Of a stretch of DNA of 9,482 bases, positions 1 to 6,224 are shown piece after piece (the stretch's first letter is position 1; each line of letters begins with the position of its first letter). The notes under the pieces were generated by a model. The model made no database searches. It was given only the letters and a program-made list of their open reading frames with translations, and was not told the origin of the DNA. The position numbers and the translations under genes were made by a program. This DNA comes from Methyloligella sp. GTDB lineage: Bacteria > Pseudomonadota > Alphaproteobacteria > Rhizobiales > JALUTE01. The stretch is from the NCBI GenBank assembly GCA_027058255.1, contig JALUTE010000373.1:1-9482 (forward strand), in the 5' to 3' direction.

Positions 1-1
1 C

Positions 2-847
2 GGCGCCGCCGCGGCGGCCTCGGGTATCGGCGGCATCGCCATCGGCGACAACACCACCGCCTCCGGCACCAATGGCATCGCCATGGGCACCGGCAGCCGG
101 GCAACCGCAGCCGACGCGCTGGCGCTCGGAACCACCGCCAGCGCAACCGGAGCCGGCGCGATTGCCATCGGCAGGGGCGCCACGGCGACGGGCTCGGTCG
201 CTGTCGGCATCGGCGCCTCCGCGTCCAATGGCGGCGCGGCGTTTGGCGACAATGCAACGGCGACGGGCACCAACGCGACGGCCGTCGGCCCGAATGCGAC
301 CGCCACCCATGCAAACGCGGCCGCCTTCGGGACCGGCGCCGCCACGACCCGCGCCAACCAGCAGGTGTTCGGCACGACGAGCAACACCTACACCATGCCG
401 GGCATCACCTCGGGTGCGAGCCAGGCGGCGCAGACCGGCGGTCCGACCCACATCGTGACGTCGGACGCGAACGGCAATCTCGCTGCCCGGACGCCGGCTG
501 CGCTCGGCCTTGCCACCTCCGCCTCCGTCACCGGCCTGAACAATGCGGTGCTCGGGCTGCAGAGCAGCGTGGCCGGGCTGCAGGCGGACATGAACAAGGC
601 CTTCCGCGACATCGACCGCAACGCCCAGGGCATCGCCGTCGTCGCGGCGCTGTCGGGGCTCACCCTGCCGACGGGCAAGGATTTCGCCGTCGGCGTCGAT
701 CTCGGCTTCTACGACGACAAGCAGGCGATCGCCGCCAAGGCAGCCATGAGGCTGAGCGACAACATCACCCTCACCGGAGCGGTGGGCATCGGCCTCAACG
801 ACTCCGGCCGGGCGGCGGGGCGGATCGGCGTCGTGGCCGCGTGGTGA
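2..847 (+). CDS. Trimeric autotransporter adhesin (YadA-like), C-terminal part; 5' end outside window
   Basis: This is the last 281 residues of a type Vc (trimeric autotransporter) adhesin. The reading frame is open from base 2, so the start lies to the left. Residues 1-120 are YadA-type head repeats: short units with alternating small residues and the pattern AxAxG (for example AIAIG, ATATG, AFGDNATATG), which build a left-handed beta-roll in known family members. A connector follows (QVFGTTSNTYTMPG, then HIVTSDANGNLAA), then a short leucine-rich stretch (LNNAVLGLQSSVAGLQADM) that looks like a brief coiled-coil stalk. Residues 208-281 match the YadA membrane anchor: an amphipathic helix, four alternating beta strands and a terminal aromatic residue (Trp) just before TGA. 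The protein should sit in the outer membrane as a trimer and display its head outside, probably for attachment. The ligand cannot be read from the sequence. Family assignment is firm; full length is unknown. Confidence 0.9.
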   Translation, partial: GAAAAASGIGGIAIGDNTTASGTNGIAMGTGSRATAADALALGTTASATGAGAIAIGRGATATGSVAVGIGASASNGGAAFGDNATATGTNATAVGPNATATHANAAAFGTGAATTRANQQVFGTTSNTYTMPGITSGASQAAQTGGPTHIVTSDANGNLAARTPAALGLATSASVTGLNNAVLGLQSSVAGLQADMNKAFRDIDRNAQGIAVVAALSGLTLPTGKDFAVGVDLGFYDDKQAIAAKAAMRLSDNITLTGAVGIGLNDSGRAAGRIGVVAAW

Positions 848-881
848 GCATGACCCCACATCACCCCGGCCATCGGCGCCC

Positions 882-905
882 GTGAGGGGCCTCTCGGCCC
901 CTCAC
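882..905 (+). terminator. Perfect 9-bp hairpin after the adhesin gene
   Basis: GTGAGGGGC (882-890) pairs perfectly with GCCCCTCAC (897-905) around a 6-nt loop, 35 bases after the adhesin stop codon. No T tract follows, so it may protect the mRNA 3' end or add to the stronger hairpin just downstream rather than terminate by itself. Confidence 0.5.
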
Positions 906-912
906 ACCCGGA

Positions 913-950
913 CGGAGGCGGCAGAAGCGGGGTCTGCCGCCTCCGCTTGC
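913..950 (+). terminator. 13-bp hairpin, probable terminator of the adhesin gene
   Basis: CGGAGGCGGCAGA (913-925) pairs perfectly with TCTGCCGCCTCCG (933-945) around the loop AGCGGGG. The right arm is followed by CTTGCTTG, a poor but T-containing tail. Stem length and GC content fit an intrinsic terminator. It ends 34 bases before the start of the next gene, so it could also act as an attenuator for that gene if transcripts read through. Confidence 0.6.
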
Positions 951-979
951 TTGAACTTCGACACGCGACGGAGACTGAC

Positions 980-1636
980 ATGGTGGTCGATGTCTCTCTT
1001 GGGCGTCTCCTTCCCCTCGCCCTGTTGCTCCTCTTGGCGCCCGCGCTTCTGCCCACGATCGATCCAGTCGGGCCGGACCTCGCTCTTGCGGCCGAGCGCG
1101 CGGCCCGGCCCGGCGGTACGGGCAAGACGTCGAGACAGGGCGCACCCCGCTATGGCGTGCCCCCCGCGGCCGGTCTCCTCATTCTCATCCGCACCAGTCT
1201 GATCGCGCTCGATCATGCCAACAAGACGGGCAACTACACGGTGCTGCGGGACATCGCGGCACCGGCGTTCCACAATATGAACAGCGCCGCACGACTTGCC
1301 GCCATTTTCTCGCGCGTGCGCGCAGTGGATCTGTCCGCGGTCGCGGCGGCAACGCCGGAGCTCGAGCGCCCTCCCGCAGTCGACGCCACGGGGCGCCTAC
1401 GGCTCGTCGGCCATTTCGCGACCGGACCGGCCCGCGTTCGCTTCCATCTCGTCTTTCAGGCGGTCGCCGGCCGGTGGCGGCTTTACGGGCTTTCCGTCTC
1501 GCCGCGCAGGGCGCGCGTGAGTGCCGCATCGCCCCAGCACCGAAGCAAGCGCAAGGCCACCAAGCCGCGCAAGTCGAAAAAACGGACGCGTCGCAAGCGC
1601 AAACGCCCGGCCATCGGCGGCTGGCAGACACAATGA
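980..1636 (+). CDS. Secreted protein of unknown function with a polybasic C-terminal tail
   Basis: I do not recognise a named family for this 218-residue protein, though the central part resembles conserved hypothetical proteins of Hyphomicrobiales as I remember them. I chose ATG at 980 because GGAG (970-973) lies 6 nt upstream; a TTG at 947 in the same frame lacks such support and would bury the signal peptide. Residues 10-24 form a hydrophobic, leucine-rich core typical of a signal peptide, with a possible cleavage site near ALA-AE (residues 35-39). Residues 62-175 form the conserved-looking domain: an amphipathic helix (LLILIRTSLIALDHANKTGNY), a segment with LRDIAAPAFHNMNSAARLA, and a strand-rich end (RLRLVGHFATG, VRFHLVFQAVAGRWRLYGLSV). 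This helix-then-sheet order would fit a small alpha+beta fold such as NTF2-like, but that is a guess. Residues 188-209 are 16/22 Lys or Arg. Export to the periplasm is likely; a role is not known. Confidence 0.75.
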   Translation: MVVDVSLGRLLPLALLLLLAPALLPTIDPVGPDLALAAERAARPGGTGKTSRQGAPRYGVPPAAGLLILIRTSLIALDHANKTGNYTVLRDIAAPAFHNMNSAARLAAIFSRVRAVDLSAVAAATPELERPPAVDATGRLRLVGHFATGPARVRFHLVFQAVAGRWRLYGLSVSPRRARVSAASPQHRSKRKATKPRKSKKRTRRKRKRPAIGGWQTQ

Positions 1637-1770
1637 GACCGACGGCCGAGCGGCGAATGCGCGGGCTTTGCGCTCATTAAGGATGTTTTTTAGCGGGATT
1701 TTAGGCCCCAACACCTACCCTGCCCGCATAACCCGACAACGGGAATGCGTCAAACAAGTGAGGCAGGGAC
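1637..1770 (+). promoter_or_regulatory. Intergenic region before ldtR, probable promoter region
   Basis: This gap holds the only clearly AT-rich island of the area, around 1675-1703 (CATTAAGGATGTTTTTTAGC and following bases). A weak stem (AATG/CATT with CGC/GCG inside, 1655-1678) before the T6 run at 1686-1691 could end the upstream gene, or the island could carry the ldtR promoter. I cannot fix -35 and -10 boxes. GAGG at 1760-1763, 7 nt before ATG, is a good ribosome binding site for ldtR. Confidence 0.35.
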
Positions 1771-2280
1771 ATGAGCGTCGCCTTGGATATGGTGCGGGAG
1801 ACCGCACCGGAAGAGACGTCCGACATCAAGCGGGACTATCTCCAGGCTCTGCGTCTGATCGAGCGTCTTCACCGGCTGCTGCTGGATGTCATCAAGGACG
1901 AGTTCGACCGTGAAGGACGGTCGGACGTGAACAGCGTGCAGGCACTGCTTCTCTACAATATCGGCGATGCGGAGCTGACCGCGGGCGAGCTGAAGAGCCG
2001 CGGCTACTATCTCGGCTCCAATGTCTCCTACAATCTGAAGAAGCTGGTCGAGACGGGCTATATCCACCACAAGCGCTCCGAGGTGGACCGGCGCTCGGTG
2101 CGGGTGAGCCTGACCGAAGAAGGCAAGCGCGCCTGCGAGATCGTCGATGCGCTCTATGATCGCCAGCTCCGCTCCCTCGAGGCGGTGGGCGAGGTCTCGG
2201 CCGAGCAGCTCCAGTCGCTCAACCGCTCGCTGATGCGCCTTGAGCGCTTCTGGTCGGACCAGATCCGCTTCCGGCTCTGA
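1771..2280 (+). CDS. ldtR: MarR-family winged-helix transcriptional regulator, LdtR-like
   Basis: A 169-residue regulator of the MarR family. The N-terminal helix (residues 22-46) and the long C-terminal helices (residues 118-169) would form the dimer interface. The winged helix-turn-helix lies between: the recognition helix at about residues 82-94 (GSNVSYNLKKLVETG) and the wing at 101-113, with the family's acidic-Arg-Arg signature (SEVDRRSVRVSL). The sequence resembles LdtR, described in Liberibacter and Sinorhizobium, which activates an L,D-transpeptidase gene and affects envelope stress tolerance. The next gene here is an L,D-transpeptidase on the same strand, 293 nt downstream, which supports the name. 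Start choice: ATG with GAGG 7 nt upstream. Ligands reported for Liberibacter LdtR cannot be assumed to apply. The family is certain; the specific LdtR name is likely but rests on memory of the family and on context. Confidence 0.85.
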   Translation: MSVALDMVRETAPEETSDIKRDYLQALRLIERLHRLLLDVIKDEFDREGRSDVNSVQALLLYNIGDAELTAGELKSRGYYLGSNVSYNLKKLVETGYIHHKRSEVDRRSVRVSLTEEGKRACEIVDALYDRQLRSLEAVGEVSAEQLQSLNRSLMRLERFWSDQIRFRL

Positions 2281-2573
2281 CAGCCATGCATGACCGACAC
2301 CGGCGCTGCGATGCCCGGGATTCGGTCCCGCCCCGCTCTTCGCCGGCGTTGCATGGCGTCTGTTGCCGTTCGATGACGGTTCGCCCGCAATCCGCCGCGG
2401 AACACCTGCTCGTGCTTTGTTAACCTTGTCCCCCTATGGTATGGCTGCCAGCAGGAAGAGCTGTCGCGAGGGGAAGTCTGGCGCCGGCGGCTGGCGGGTT
2501 TGGAGTGCTGCGGGCCTGCCCATGGCAAGGTGGCATGGCCCGAGCGAGTGTTCGATCAACAGGAGTTCCCGGC
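2281..2573 (+). promoter_or_regulatory. 293-nt region between ldtR and the L,D-transpeptidase gene, likely regulatory
   Basis: No gene is supported here, although a frame in phase with the downstream gene stays open from 2436. A small hairpin CGGGA-TTCGG-TCCCG (2316-2330) lies 35 nt after the ldtR stop and could be a weak terminator. A weak sigma70-like promoter may sit at TTGTTA (2417-2422), 17 nt, TATGGC (2440-2445). It overlaps a TTAACC hexamer (2420-2425) resembling a CtrA half site. This would leave a leader of about 120 nt before the transpeptidase start. An LdtR operator is expected here by analogy, but I cannot point to it. Confidence 0.3.
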
Positions 2574-3893
2574 GTGACGTCACAGCGCAAGGCCAAGAGG
2601 GCCGTCATCGCAGGCATGACGGTGCCCATCGCGATCGCCACGCTTGTCCTCGTTCCCCTCTCGGGGGGGACGGTGCGAGCCTATGACAGCGACAACTGGA
2701 TGCAGTTCAACTCCGCCGACGGCACCGTTGGCGGATGGGGCGGCGGCTATGGAAGTGGCGGCTATGACCGCGCCTTCATCCGCAAGTGGGAGGCCAATCC
2801 GCGCCGCGGCTTGCCCACGATCTCCAAGGACAACATCCAGCCCATGAAGGCGGCGATCAAGCGCTATGCGGCGATCGTCAAGGCCGGCGGGTGGAAGCCC
2901 ATCCCCCGGGTGAAGCTCTATGCCGGTGTCACCCATCCGGCCGTTGCGCGGCTCAGGCGGCGGCTCGAGATCACCGGCGATCTGGCGCCGGGCGCCGGCT
3001 ATTACGCCCAGTCGTTCGACTATTCGGTTCAGCGCGCCGTGCAGCGTTTCCAGATCCGCCACGGCCTCACGCCCACCGGCGTGGTGGACAAGCGCACCCT
3101 CGCAGCGCTCAATGTCTCCGCACGGGTGCGGTTGCGCCAGCTTCGAATCAATCTCGGGCGCATGCGCAGCTATGCCATCGGCGCACCGAAGCGCTTCGTC
3201 ATGGTCAACATTCCCGCGGCCCAGGTGGAGGCGATCGAGAACAATCGCGTGGTCTCTCGCCACACCGCGGTGGTCGGCAAGATCGACCGGCGCACGCCGG
3301 TGCTGCGCTCGCACATCTATCAGGTGAACTTCAACCCCATGTGGACCCTGCCGCCGACCGTGATCCGCAAGGACCTCATCCCCAAGGGCCGGCAGATGCG
3401 CAAGCGCGGCGGCGACGTTCTGATCAAGTACGGCATCGATGCCTACGATTCGCGAGGCCGCAAGCTCGATCCGCGCCGCATCAACTGGAACTCGCCAGCG
3501 GTCTACAACTACATCTACCGCCAGGAGCCCGGCAAGGACAATCCGATGGGCTATGTGAAGCTCAGCTTTCACAACAAGTTCGCCGTGTTCCTGCATGACA
3601 CGCCGTCCAAGACCCTGTTCGGCCGCAATTTCCGCGCCGCCAGCTCCGGCTGCGTGCGGGTGCAGAACATCCGCCAGCTTGTCGCCTGGCTGCTGCGGGA
3701 CAATGAAGGCTGGGGGCCTCGGCGAGTCGCCTACATGAAACAGTCGGGCGAGCGCATGAATGTGCGCCTCAAGCGGCAGATGCCGATCTACATGGTCTAC
3801 GTCACCGCATGGGCGACCCGGGACGGGACCGTGCATTTCCGCCGCGACCTCTATCGCCGCGATGGGGTCGGCCTCACCGCTTCGGCCTATTAG
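2574..3893 (+). CDS. Periplasmic L,D-transpeptidase with peptidoglycan-binding-like domain (YcbB-like)
   Basis: This 439-residue enzyme should form 3-3 cross-links in peptidoglycan or attach peptides through meso-diaminopimelate, using a cysteine nucleophile. I chose GTG at 2574 because AGGAG (2561-2565) lies 8 nt upstream and the product then begins with a clean signal peptide: basic RKAKR, hydrophobic residues 10-30, and VRA-YD cleavage after residue 36. ATG codons at 2436 and 2535 in frame would put extra residues before the signal peptide. Domains: a Gly/Tyr-rich stretch (50-64), a peptidoglycan-binding-like helical domain (about 119-180; SVQRAVQRFQIRHGLTPTGVVD), then the YkuD catalytic domain (about 207-375). 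The catalytic signature is visible: His341 in FLHDTP and Cys360 in SSGCVRV. The segment MWTLPPTVIRKDLIPK is typical of the longer YcbB/LdtD-type enzymes. Its place after ldtR suggests control by that regulator. The exact reaction, and whether it equals ldtP of other species, is inferred. Confidence 0.88.
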   Translation: MTSQRKAKRAVIAGMTVPIAIATLVLVPLSGGTVRAYDSDNWMQFNSADGTVGGWGGGYGSGGYDRAFIRKWEANPRRGLPTISKDNIQPMKAAIKRYAAIVKAGGWKPIPRVKLYAGVTHPAVARLRRRLEITGDLAPGAGYYAQSFDYSVQRAVQRFQIRHGLTPTGVVDKRTLAALNVSARVRLRQLRINLGRMRSYAIGAPKRFVMVNIPAAQVEAIENNRVVSRHTAVVGKIDRRTPVLRSHIYQVNFNPMWTLPPTVIRKDLIPKGRQMRKRGGDVLIKYGIDAYDSRGRKLDPRRINWNSPAVYNYIYRQEPGKDNPMGYVKLSFHNKFAVFLHDTPSKTLFGRNFRAASSGCVRVQNIRQLVAWLLRDNEGWGPRRVAYMKQSGERMNVRLKRQMPIYMVYVTAWATRDGTVHFRRDLYRRDGVGLTASAY

Positions 3894-3940
3894 AGGGGCG
3901 GCCCGTTCAGGCGAGCACCCGGCATGGCGAAGGTGGGATG

Positions 3941-3984
3941 GGCGGGCCTGCTGTCGACGCCGAGATGAGGCGGGCAGGCCCGCC
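3941..3984. terminator. Inverted repeat in convergent gap, probable bidirectional terminator
   Basis: GGCGGGCCTGC (3941-3951) pairs perfectly with GCAGGCCCGCC (3974-3984) around a 22-nt loop, between the converging ends of the transpeptidase gene and thiL. There is no T tract on either side, so it may depend on Rho or protect 3' ends. The loop and the right flank share a 10-bp direct repeat, GACGCCGAGA (3956-3965 and 3988-3997). The rest of the 158-nt gap (3894-4051) shows nothing else I can interpret. Confidence 0.5.
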
Positions 3985-4051
3985 ATGGACGCCGAGACGC
4001 GCGCTGCAATCCTCTGTAACGCCGCGGCCGTGCCGTGCCGCCGCCAGGGCA

Positions 4052-5038
4052 TCAGAAATGGGTGTAGCCGGAACGGGCGAAGCGCATGGGCATGCCCGAG
4101 CGGTCGAGCACCCGCACGCCATCGCCCGCCTCGCACAGGGCGCCGATGGCGGTGACCGGGACCGCGCAGTCGGCGGCGGCCGCCTCGAAGGCGCGGGCCT
4201 TCTCCGCGGGAACGGCCGCCAGAATCTCGTAATCGTCGCCACCGGTCAGGCAATCGGCAAGGCGGCTCGGCGCGCGCCGCACCACCGCCTGCGCCGCCAT
4301 TGAGAGGGGCACGCGGCCAGCCTCCACCCGCGCGCCGCAGCCGCTCGTCCCGGCCAACCGGCCGAGATCGCGCACCAGCCCGTCCGAGACGTCGAGGGCG
4401 GCGCGGGCATGGATCTGCACGGCGCTCGCGAGCGCCGTGCGGGGCTCGGGACGGCGATAGCGGGCGAGGAGATGCGCCCGCTCCGCCTCGCCCAGCCCCC
4501 AGCCCCGGGCCTCCTCATCGCCGCGAGCAAGAGCAAGGCCCAGCGCCGCATCACCGATGCTGCCCGACACGTAGAGCACATCGCCCGGCTGCCCGGCGCC
4601 GCGCCGGACCATGGCGCCCTGCGGCACCGAGCCCATGGCCGTGATGGTAATGGCAAGAGGCCCGCGCGTGCGCACCGTATCGCCGCCGAGCAGCACGAGG
4701 CCATGGCGCTCCTGACAGGCTTGCAAGGCACCGGCGAAGGCCTCCAGCCAGGCCGCATCGGGCGGGGCCGGCAAGGCGAGGCTCATCAGATAGTGGAGGG
4801 GAACCGCGCCCTTGGCGGCAAGGTCCGAGAGATTGACCGCGAGCGCCTTCCAGGCAAGGTCGCCCGGCGCCGTCTCCTCCAGAACGTGAACGCCCGCAAG
4901 GATGGTGTCCATGGTGATGACGAGGTCGGCGCCGGGCGGGGGCTTCAGCAGGGCGGCATCGTCGCGAAGCGCAAACGCCCCTGGCGCCTTTCGGGCAAGA
5001 GGCGCGAAATAGTCGCGAATGATCCGGTCCTCGTCCAT
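4052..5038 (-). CDS. thiL: Thiamine-monophosphate kinase
   Basis: ThiL phosphorylates thiamine monophosphate with ATP to thiamine diphosphate, the last step of cofactor synthesis, in the cytosol. The 328-residue product has the family layout (N-terminal AIR-synthase-like domain, then C-terminal domain). Visible motifs are the Mg/ATP-binding acidic pair in ALRDDAALL (residues 23-31), VNLSDLAAKGA, LLGGDTVR, the central ALDVSDGLVRDLGRLA and the late LTGGDDYEILAAV. The start is uncertain: ATG at 5038 gives MDEDRIIRDYFAPLA, close to the usual beginning, with GGAG only 2 nt upstream. In-frame ATGs at 5059 and 5068 add 7 or 10 residues (MAGMAATAGA) and also follow the nusB stop (5077-5079). It is the last gene of the riboflavin operon, a position common in alphaproteobacteria. 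Identity is secure. Confidence 0.93.
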   Translation of the reverse strand: MDEDRIIRDYFAPLARKAPGAFALRDDAALLKPPPGADLVITMDTILAGVHVLEETAPGDLAWKALAVNLSDLAAKGAVPLHYLMSLALPAPPDAAWLEAFAGALQACQERHGLVLLGGDTVRTRGPLAITITAMGSVPQGAMVRRGAGQPGDVLYVSGSIGDAALGLALARGDEEARGWGLGEAERAHLLARYRRPEPRTALASAVQIHARAALDVSDGLVRDLGRLAGTSGCGARVEAGRVPLSMAAQAVVRRAPSRLADCLTGGDDYEILAAVPAEKARAFEAAAADCAVPVTAIGALCEAGDGVRVLDRSGMPMRFARSGYTHF

Positions 5039-5076
5039 GGCTCCAGCAGTCGCCGCCATGCCAGCCATTGCGGCAC

Positions 5077-5721
5077 TCAGGCGCTGGCGGGCGTGTCGAA
5101 CTCCTCCCGGCGCAGGCGCCGGGCGAGATGATCGAGCACCCCGTTCACCACCTTGGGCTCGTCGCCCTCGAAGAAGGCGTGCGCAACGTCGATATACTCC
5201 GAGATCACCACCCGGGCCGGCACGTCGCCGCGCTCCAGAAGCTCGAAGGCGGCGCTGCGCAGGATGGCGCGCAGAATGCTGTCGATACGGTGCAGCCGCC
5301 AGCCCTCCTTGAGCTGGGCATCGAGCAGGGGATCGATCCTGCGCTGATGGGCAACGACACCGCGGAGCAGCTCGGCAAAGAATTCGGTGTCCGCGGCAGC
5401 AAGCCGCGTGCCGCCCTCGCCCTCCGCGGCCCCGCCGGGCGCCGCCCCGCACCCTTTCGCAGATGCGATGGCCTCGCGCCCGTCATCCGCCTGCCCGTCA
5501 TCGCCTTGCCCGTCATCCTCCGCGCCGGGCGCCGCCAGCCGGTGGCGCAGAAACTCGGCAATCACCGCATTGAGGTCCGTGTGGGCGAGGTCCATCTGAT
5601 AGAGGGCCTGAACGGCCGCGAGCCGCGCGAGGCTGCGCGCCCGTACGGGATCGCCGCGCTGCCGGCCGCTCTCGCCGCCTCCGGTGGCGCCTTCCGTCGG
5701 GGCTTTGCCCTTTCCGATCAT
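5077..5721 (-). CDS. nusB: Transcription antitermination factor NusB with an acidic low-complexity insertion
   Basis: NusB binds BoxA RNA together with NusE (ribosomal protein S10) and takes part in rRNA antitermination. Conserved parts are the first helices (RARSLARLAAVQALYQMDLA, residues 27-46) and the C-terminal helical block (DPLLDAQLKEGWRLHRIDSILRAILR is spread over about residues 129-155, then VVISEYIDVAHAFF and FVNGVLD-like KVVNGVLDHLAR). The start is ATG at 5721, overlapping the ribH stop as ATGA, which suggests translational coupling. At 214 residues it is longer than the 140-170 usual for the family. The extra length comes from a polar N-terminal leader (residues 1-26) and an insertion at about residues 63-107, rich in Asp, Gly, Ala and Glu and containing three five-residue DDG repeats. 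The insertion falls between helices, so the fold can probably be kept. Function is likely normal but untested. Confidence 0.92.
   Translation of the reverse strand: MIGKGKAPTEGATGGGESGRQRGDPVRARSLARLAAVQALYQMDLAHTDLNAVIAEFLRHRLAAPGAEDDGQGDDGQADDGREAIASAKGCGAAPGGAAEGEGGTRLAAADTEFFAELLRGVVAHQRRIDPLLDAQLKEGWRLHRIDSILRAILRSAAFELLERGDVPARVVISEYIDVAHAFFEGDEPKVVNGVLDHLARRLRREEFDTPASA
5478..5522. repeat. 15-bp tandem repeat, three copies, inside nusB
   Basis: GCCCGTCATC recurs at 5478, 5493 and 5508, exactly 15 bp apart. On the coding (minus) strand this gives DDGQG-DDGQA-DDGRE (NusB residues 69-83). The period is a multiple of three, so copy-number change would keep the nusB frame. It probably arose by slippage. 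Confidence 0.8.
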
Positions 5722-6206
5722 GGCATGCCCGCCGAGCCCCGCTCGGCGAATTTCCGCCCCACATCGATCAGCGCGAGGCAGGCACGCGCCGCATCGGCGC
5801 CCTTGTCGCCGCCGTCGCGCCGCGCCCGGGCCCAGGCCTGATCCCGATTCTCCACCGTCAGAATGCCATTGCCGAGCGGGATGTGCCGCGTGGTCGCAAG
5901 ATGCATCAGCCAGCGGGTGGACTCGGTCGCGACCGTCTCGTAATGGGTGGTCTCGCCGCGAATGACACAGCCCAGGGCCACGCAGCCGTCGAAGCGCCCC
6001 AGGCCGGCCCTGCGCGGGATGAGCCCTGCCTCGGCGGCGAGCGCCAGCGCCGTCGGGATCTCCAGCGCGCCCGGCACGGCAATGCGCTCCACCGCGCCGC
6101 CGCGCGCCGCGATCTCGGCCAGTGCGCCCTCGGCCAGCGCATCGGCGATGTCCTCGTAGAACCGCGCCTCAATGAGCAGAATGCGCAGGGATGTGTCGGC
6201 GGCCAT
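5718..6206 (-). CDS. ribH: 6,7-dimethyl-8-ribityllumazine synthase
   Basis: RibH condenses 5-amino-6-ribitylamino-uracil with 3,4-dihydroxy-2-butanone 4-phosphate to give the lumazine precursor of riboflavin. The 162-residue length is normal. Motifs in order: RILLIEARFYEDIADAL (residues 8-24; substrate-binding aromatic region), VPGALEIPTAL (44-54), GCVIRGETTHYE (79-90; His88 corresponds to the catalytic histidine of the family) and GNGILTVENRDQAWARA (112-128). It starts 18 nt after the ribB stop. The upstream bases carry a direct repeat GCTCGC-TTC-GCTCGC (6211-6225) and no strong ribosome binding site, so coupling with ribB may help. Its stop overlaps the nusB start (ATGA). Partners are RibB and RibE of the same operon; lumazine synthases form oligomeric shells, but the oligomer type cannot be read here. 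Confidence 0.95.
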   Translation of the reverse strand: MAADTSLRILLIEARFYEDIADALAEGALAEIAARGGAVERIAVPGALEIPTALALAAEAGLIPRRAGLGRFDGCVALGCVIRGETTHYETVATESTRWLMHLATTRHIPLGNGILTVENRDQAWARARRDGGDKGADAARACLALIDVGRKFAERGSAGMP

Positions 6207-6224
6207 GGCTGCTCGCTTCGCTCG

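Noticed and set aside
2..410. Repetitive head region as a possible mobile or CRISPR-like repeat
   Set aside because: The repetition is at protein level (AxAxG head units of a YadA-type adhesin), with no constant DNA repeat and spacer pattern.
1677..1692. Full CtrA site (TTAA-N7-TTAA) before ldtR
   Set aside because: TTAA at 1677-1680 is followed after 7 nt by TTTT, not TTAA, so the second half is missing.
2580..4253. 557-codon open frame on the minus strand antisense to the transpeptidase gene
   Set aside because: High-GC shadow. The plus strand encodes a protein with clear catalytic motifs, while the minus-strand product is rich in Arg/His/Ala/Asp with no domain I recognise.
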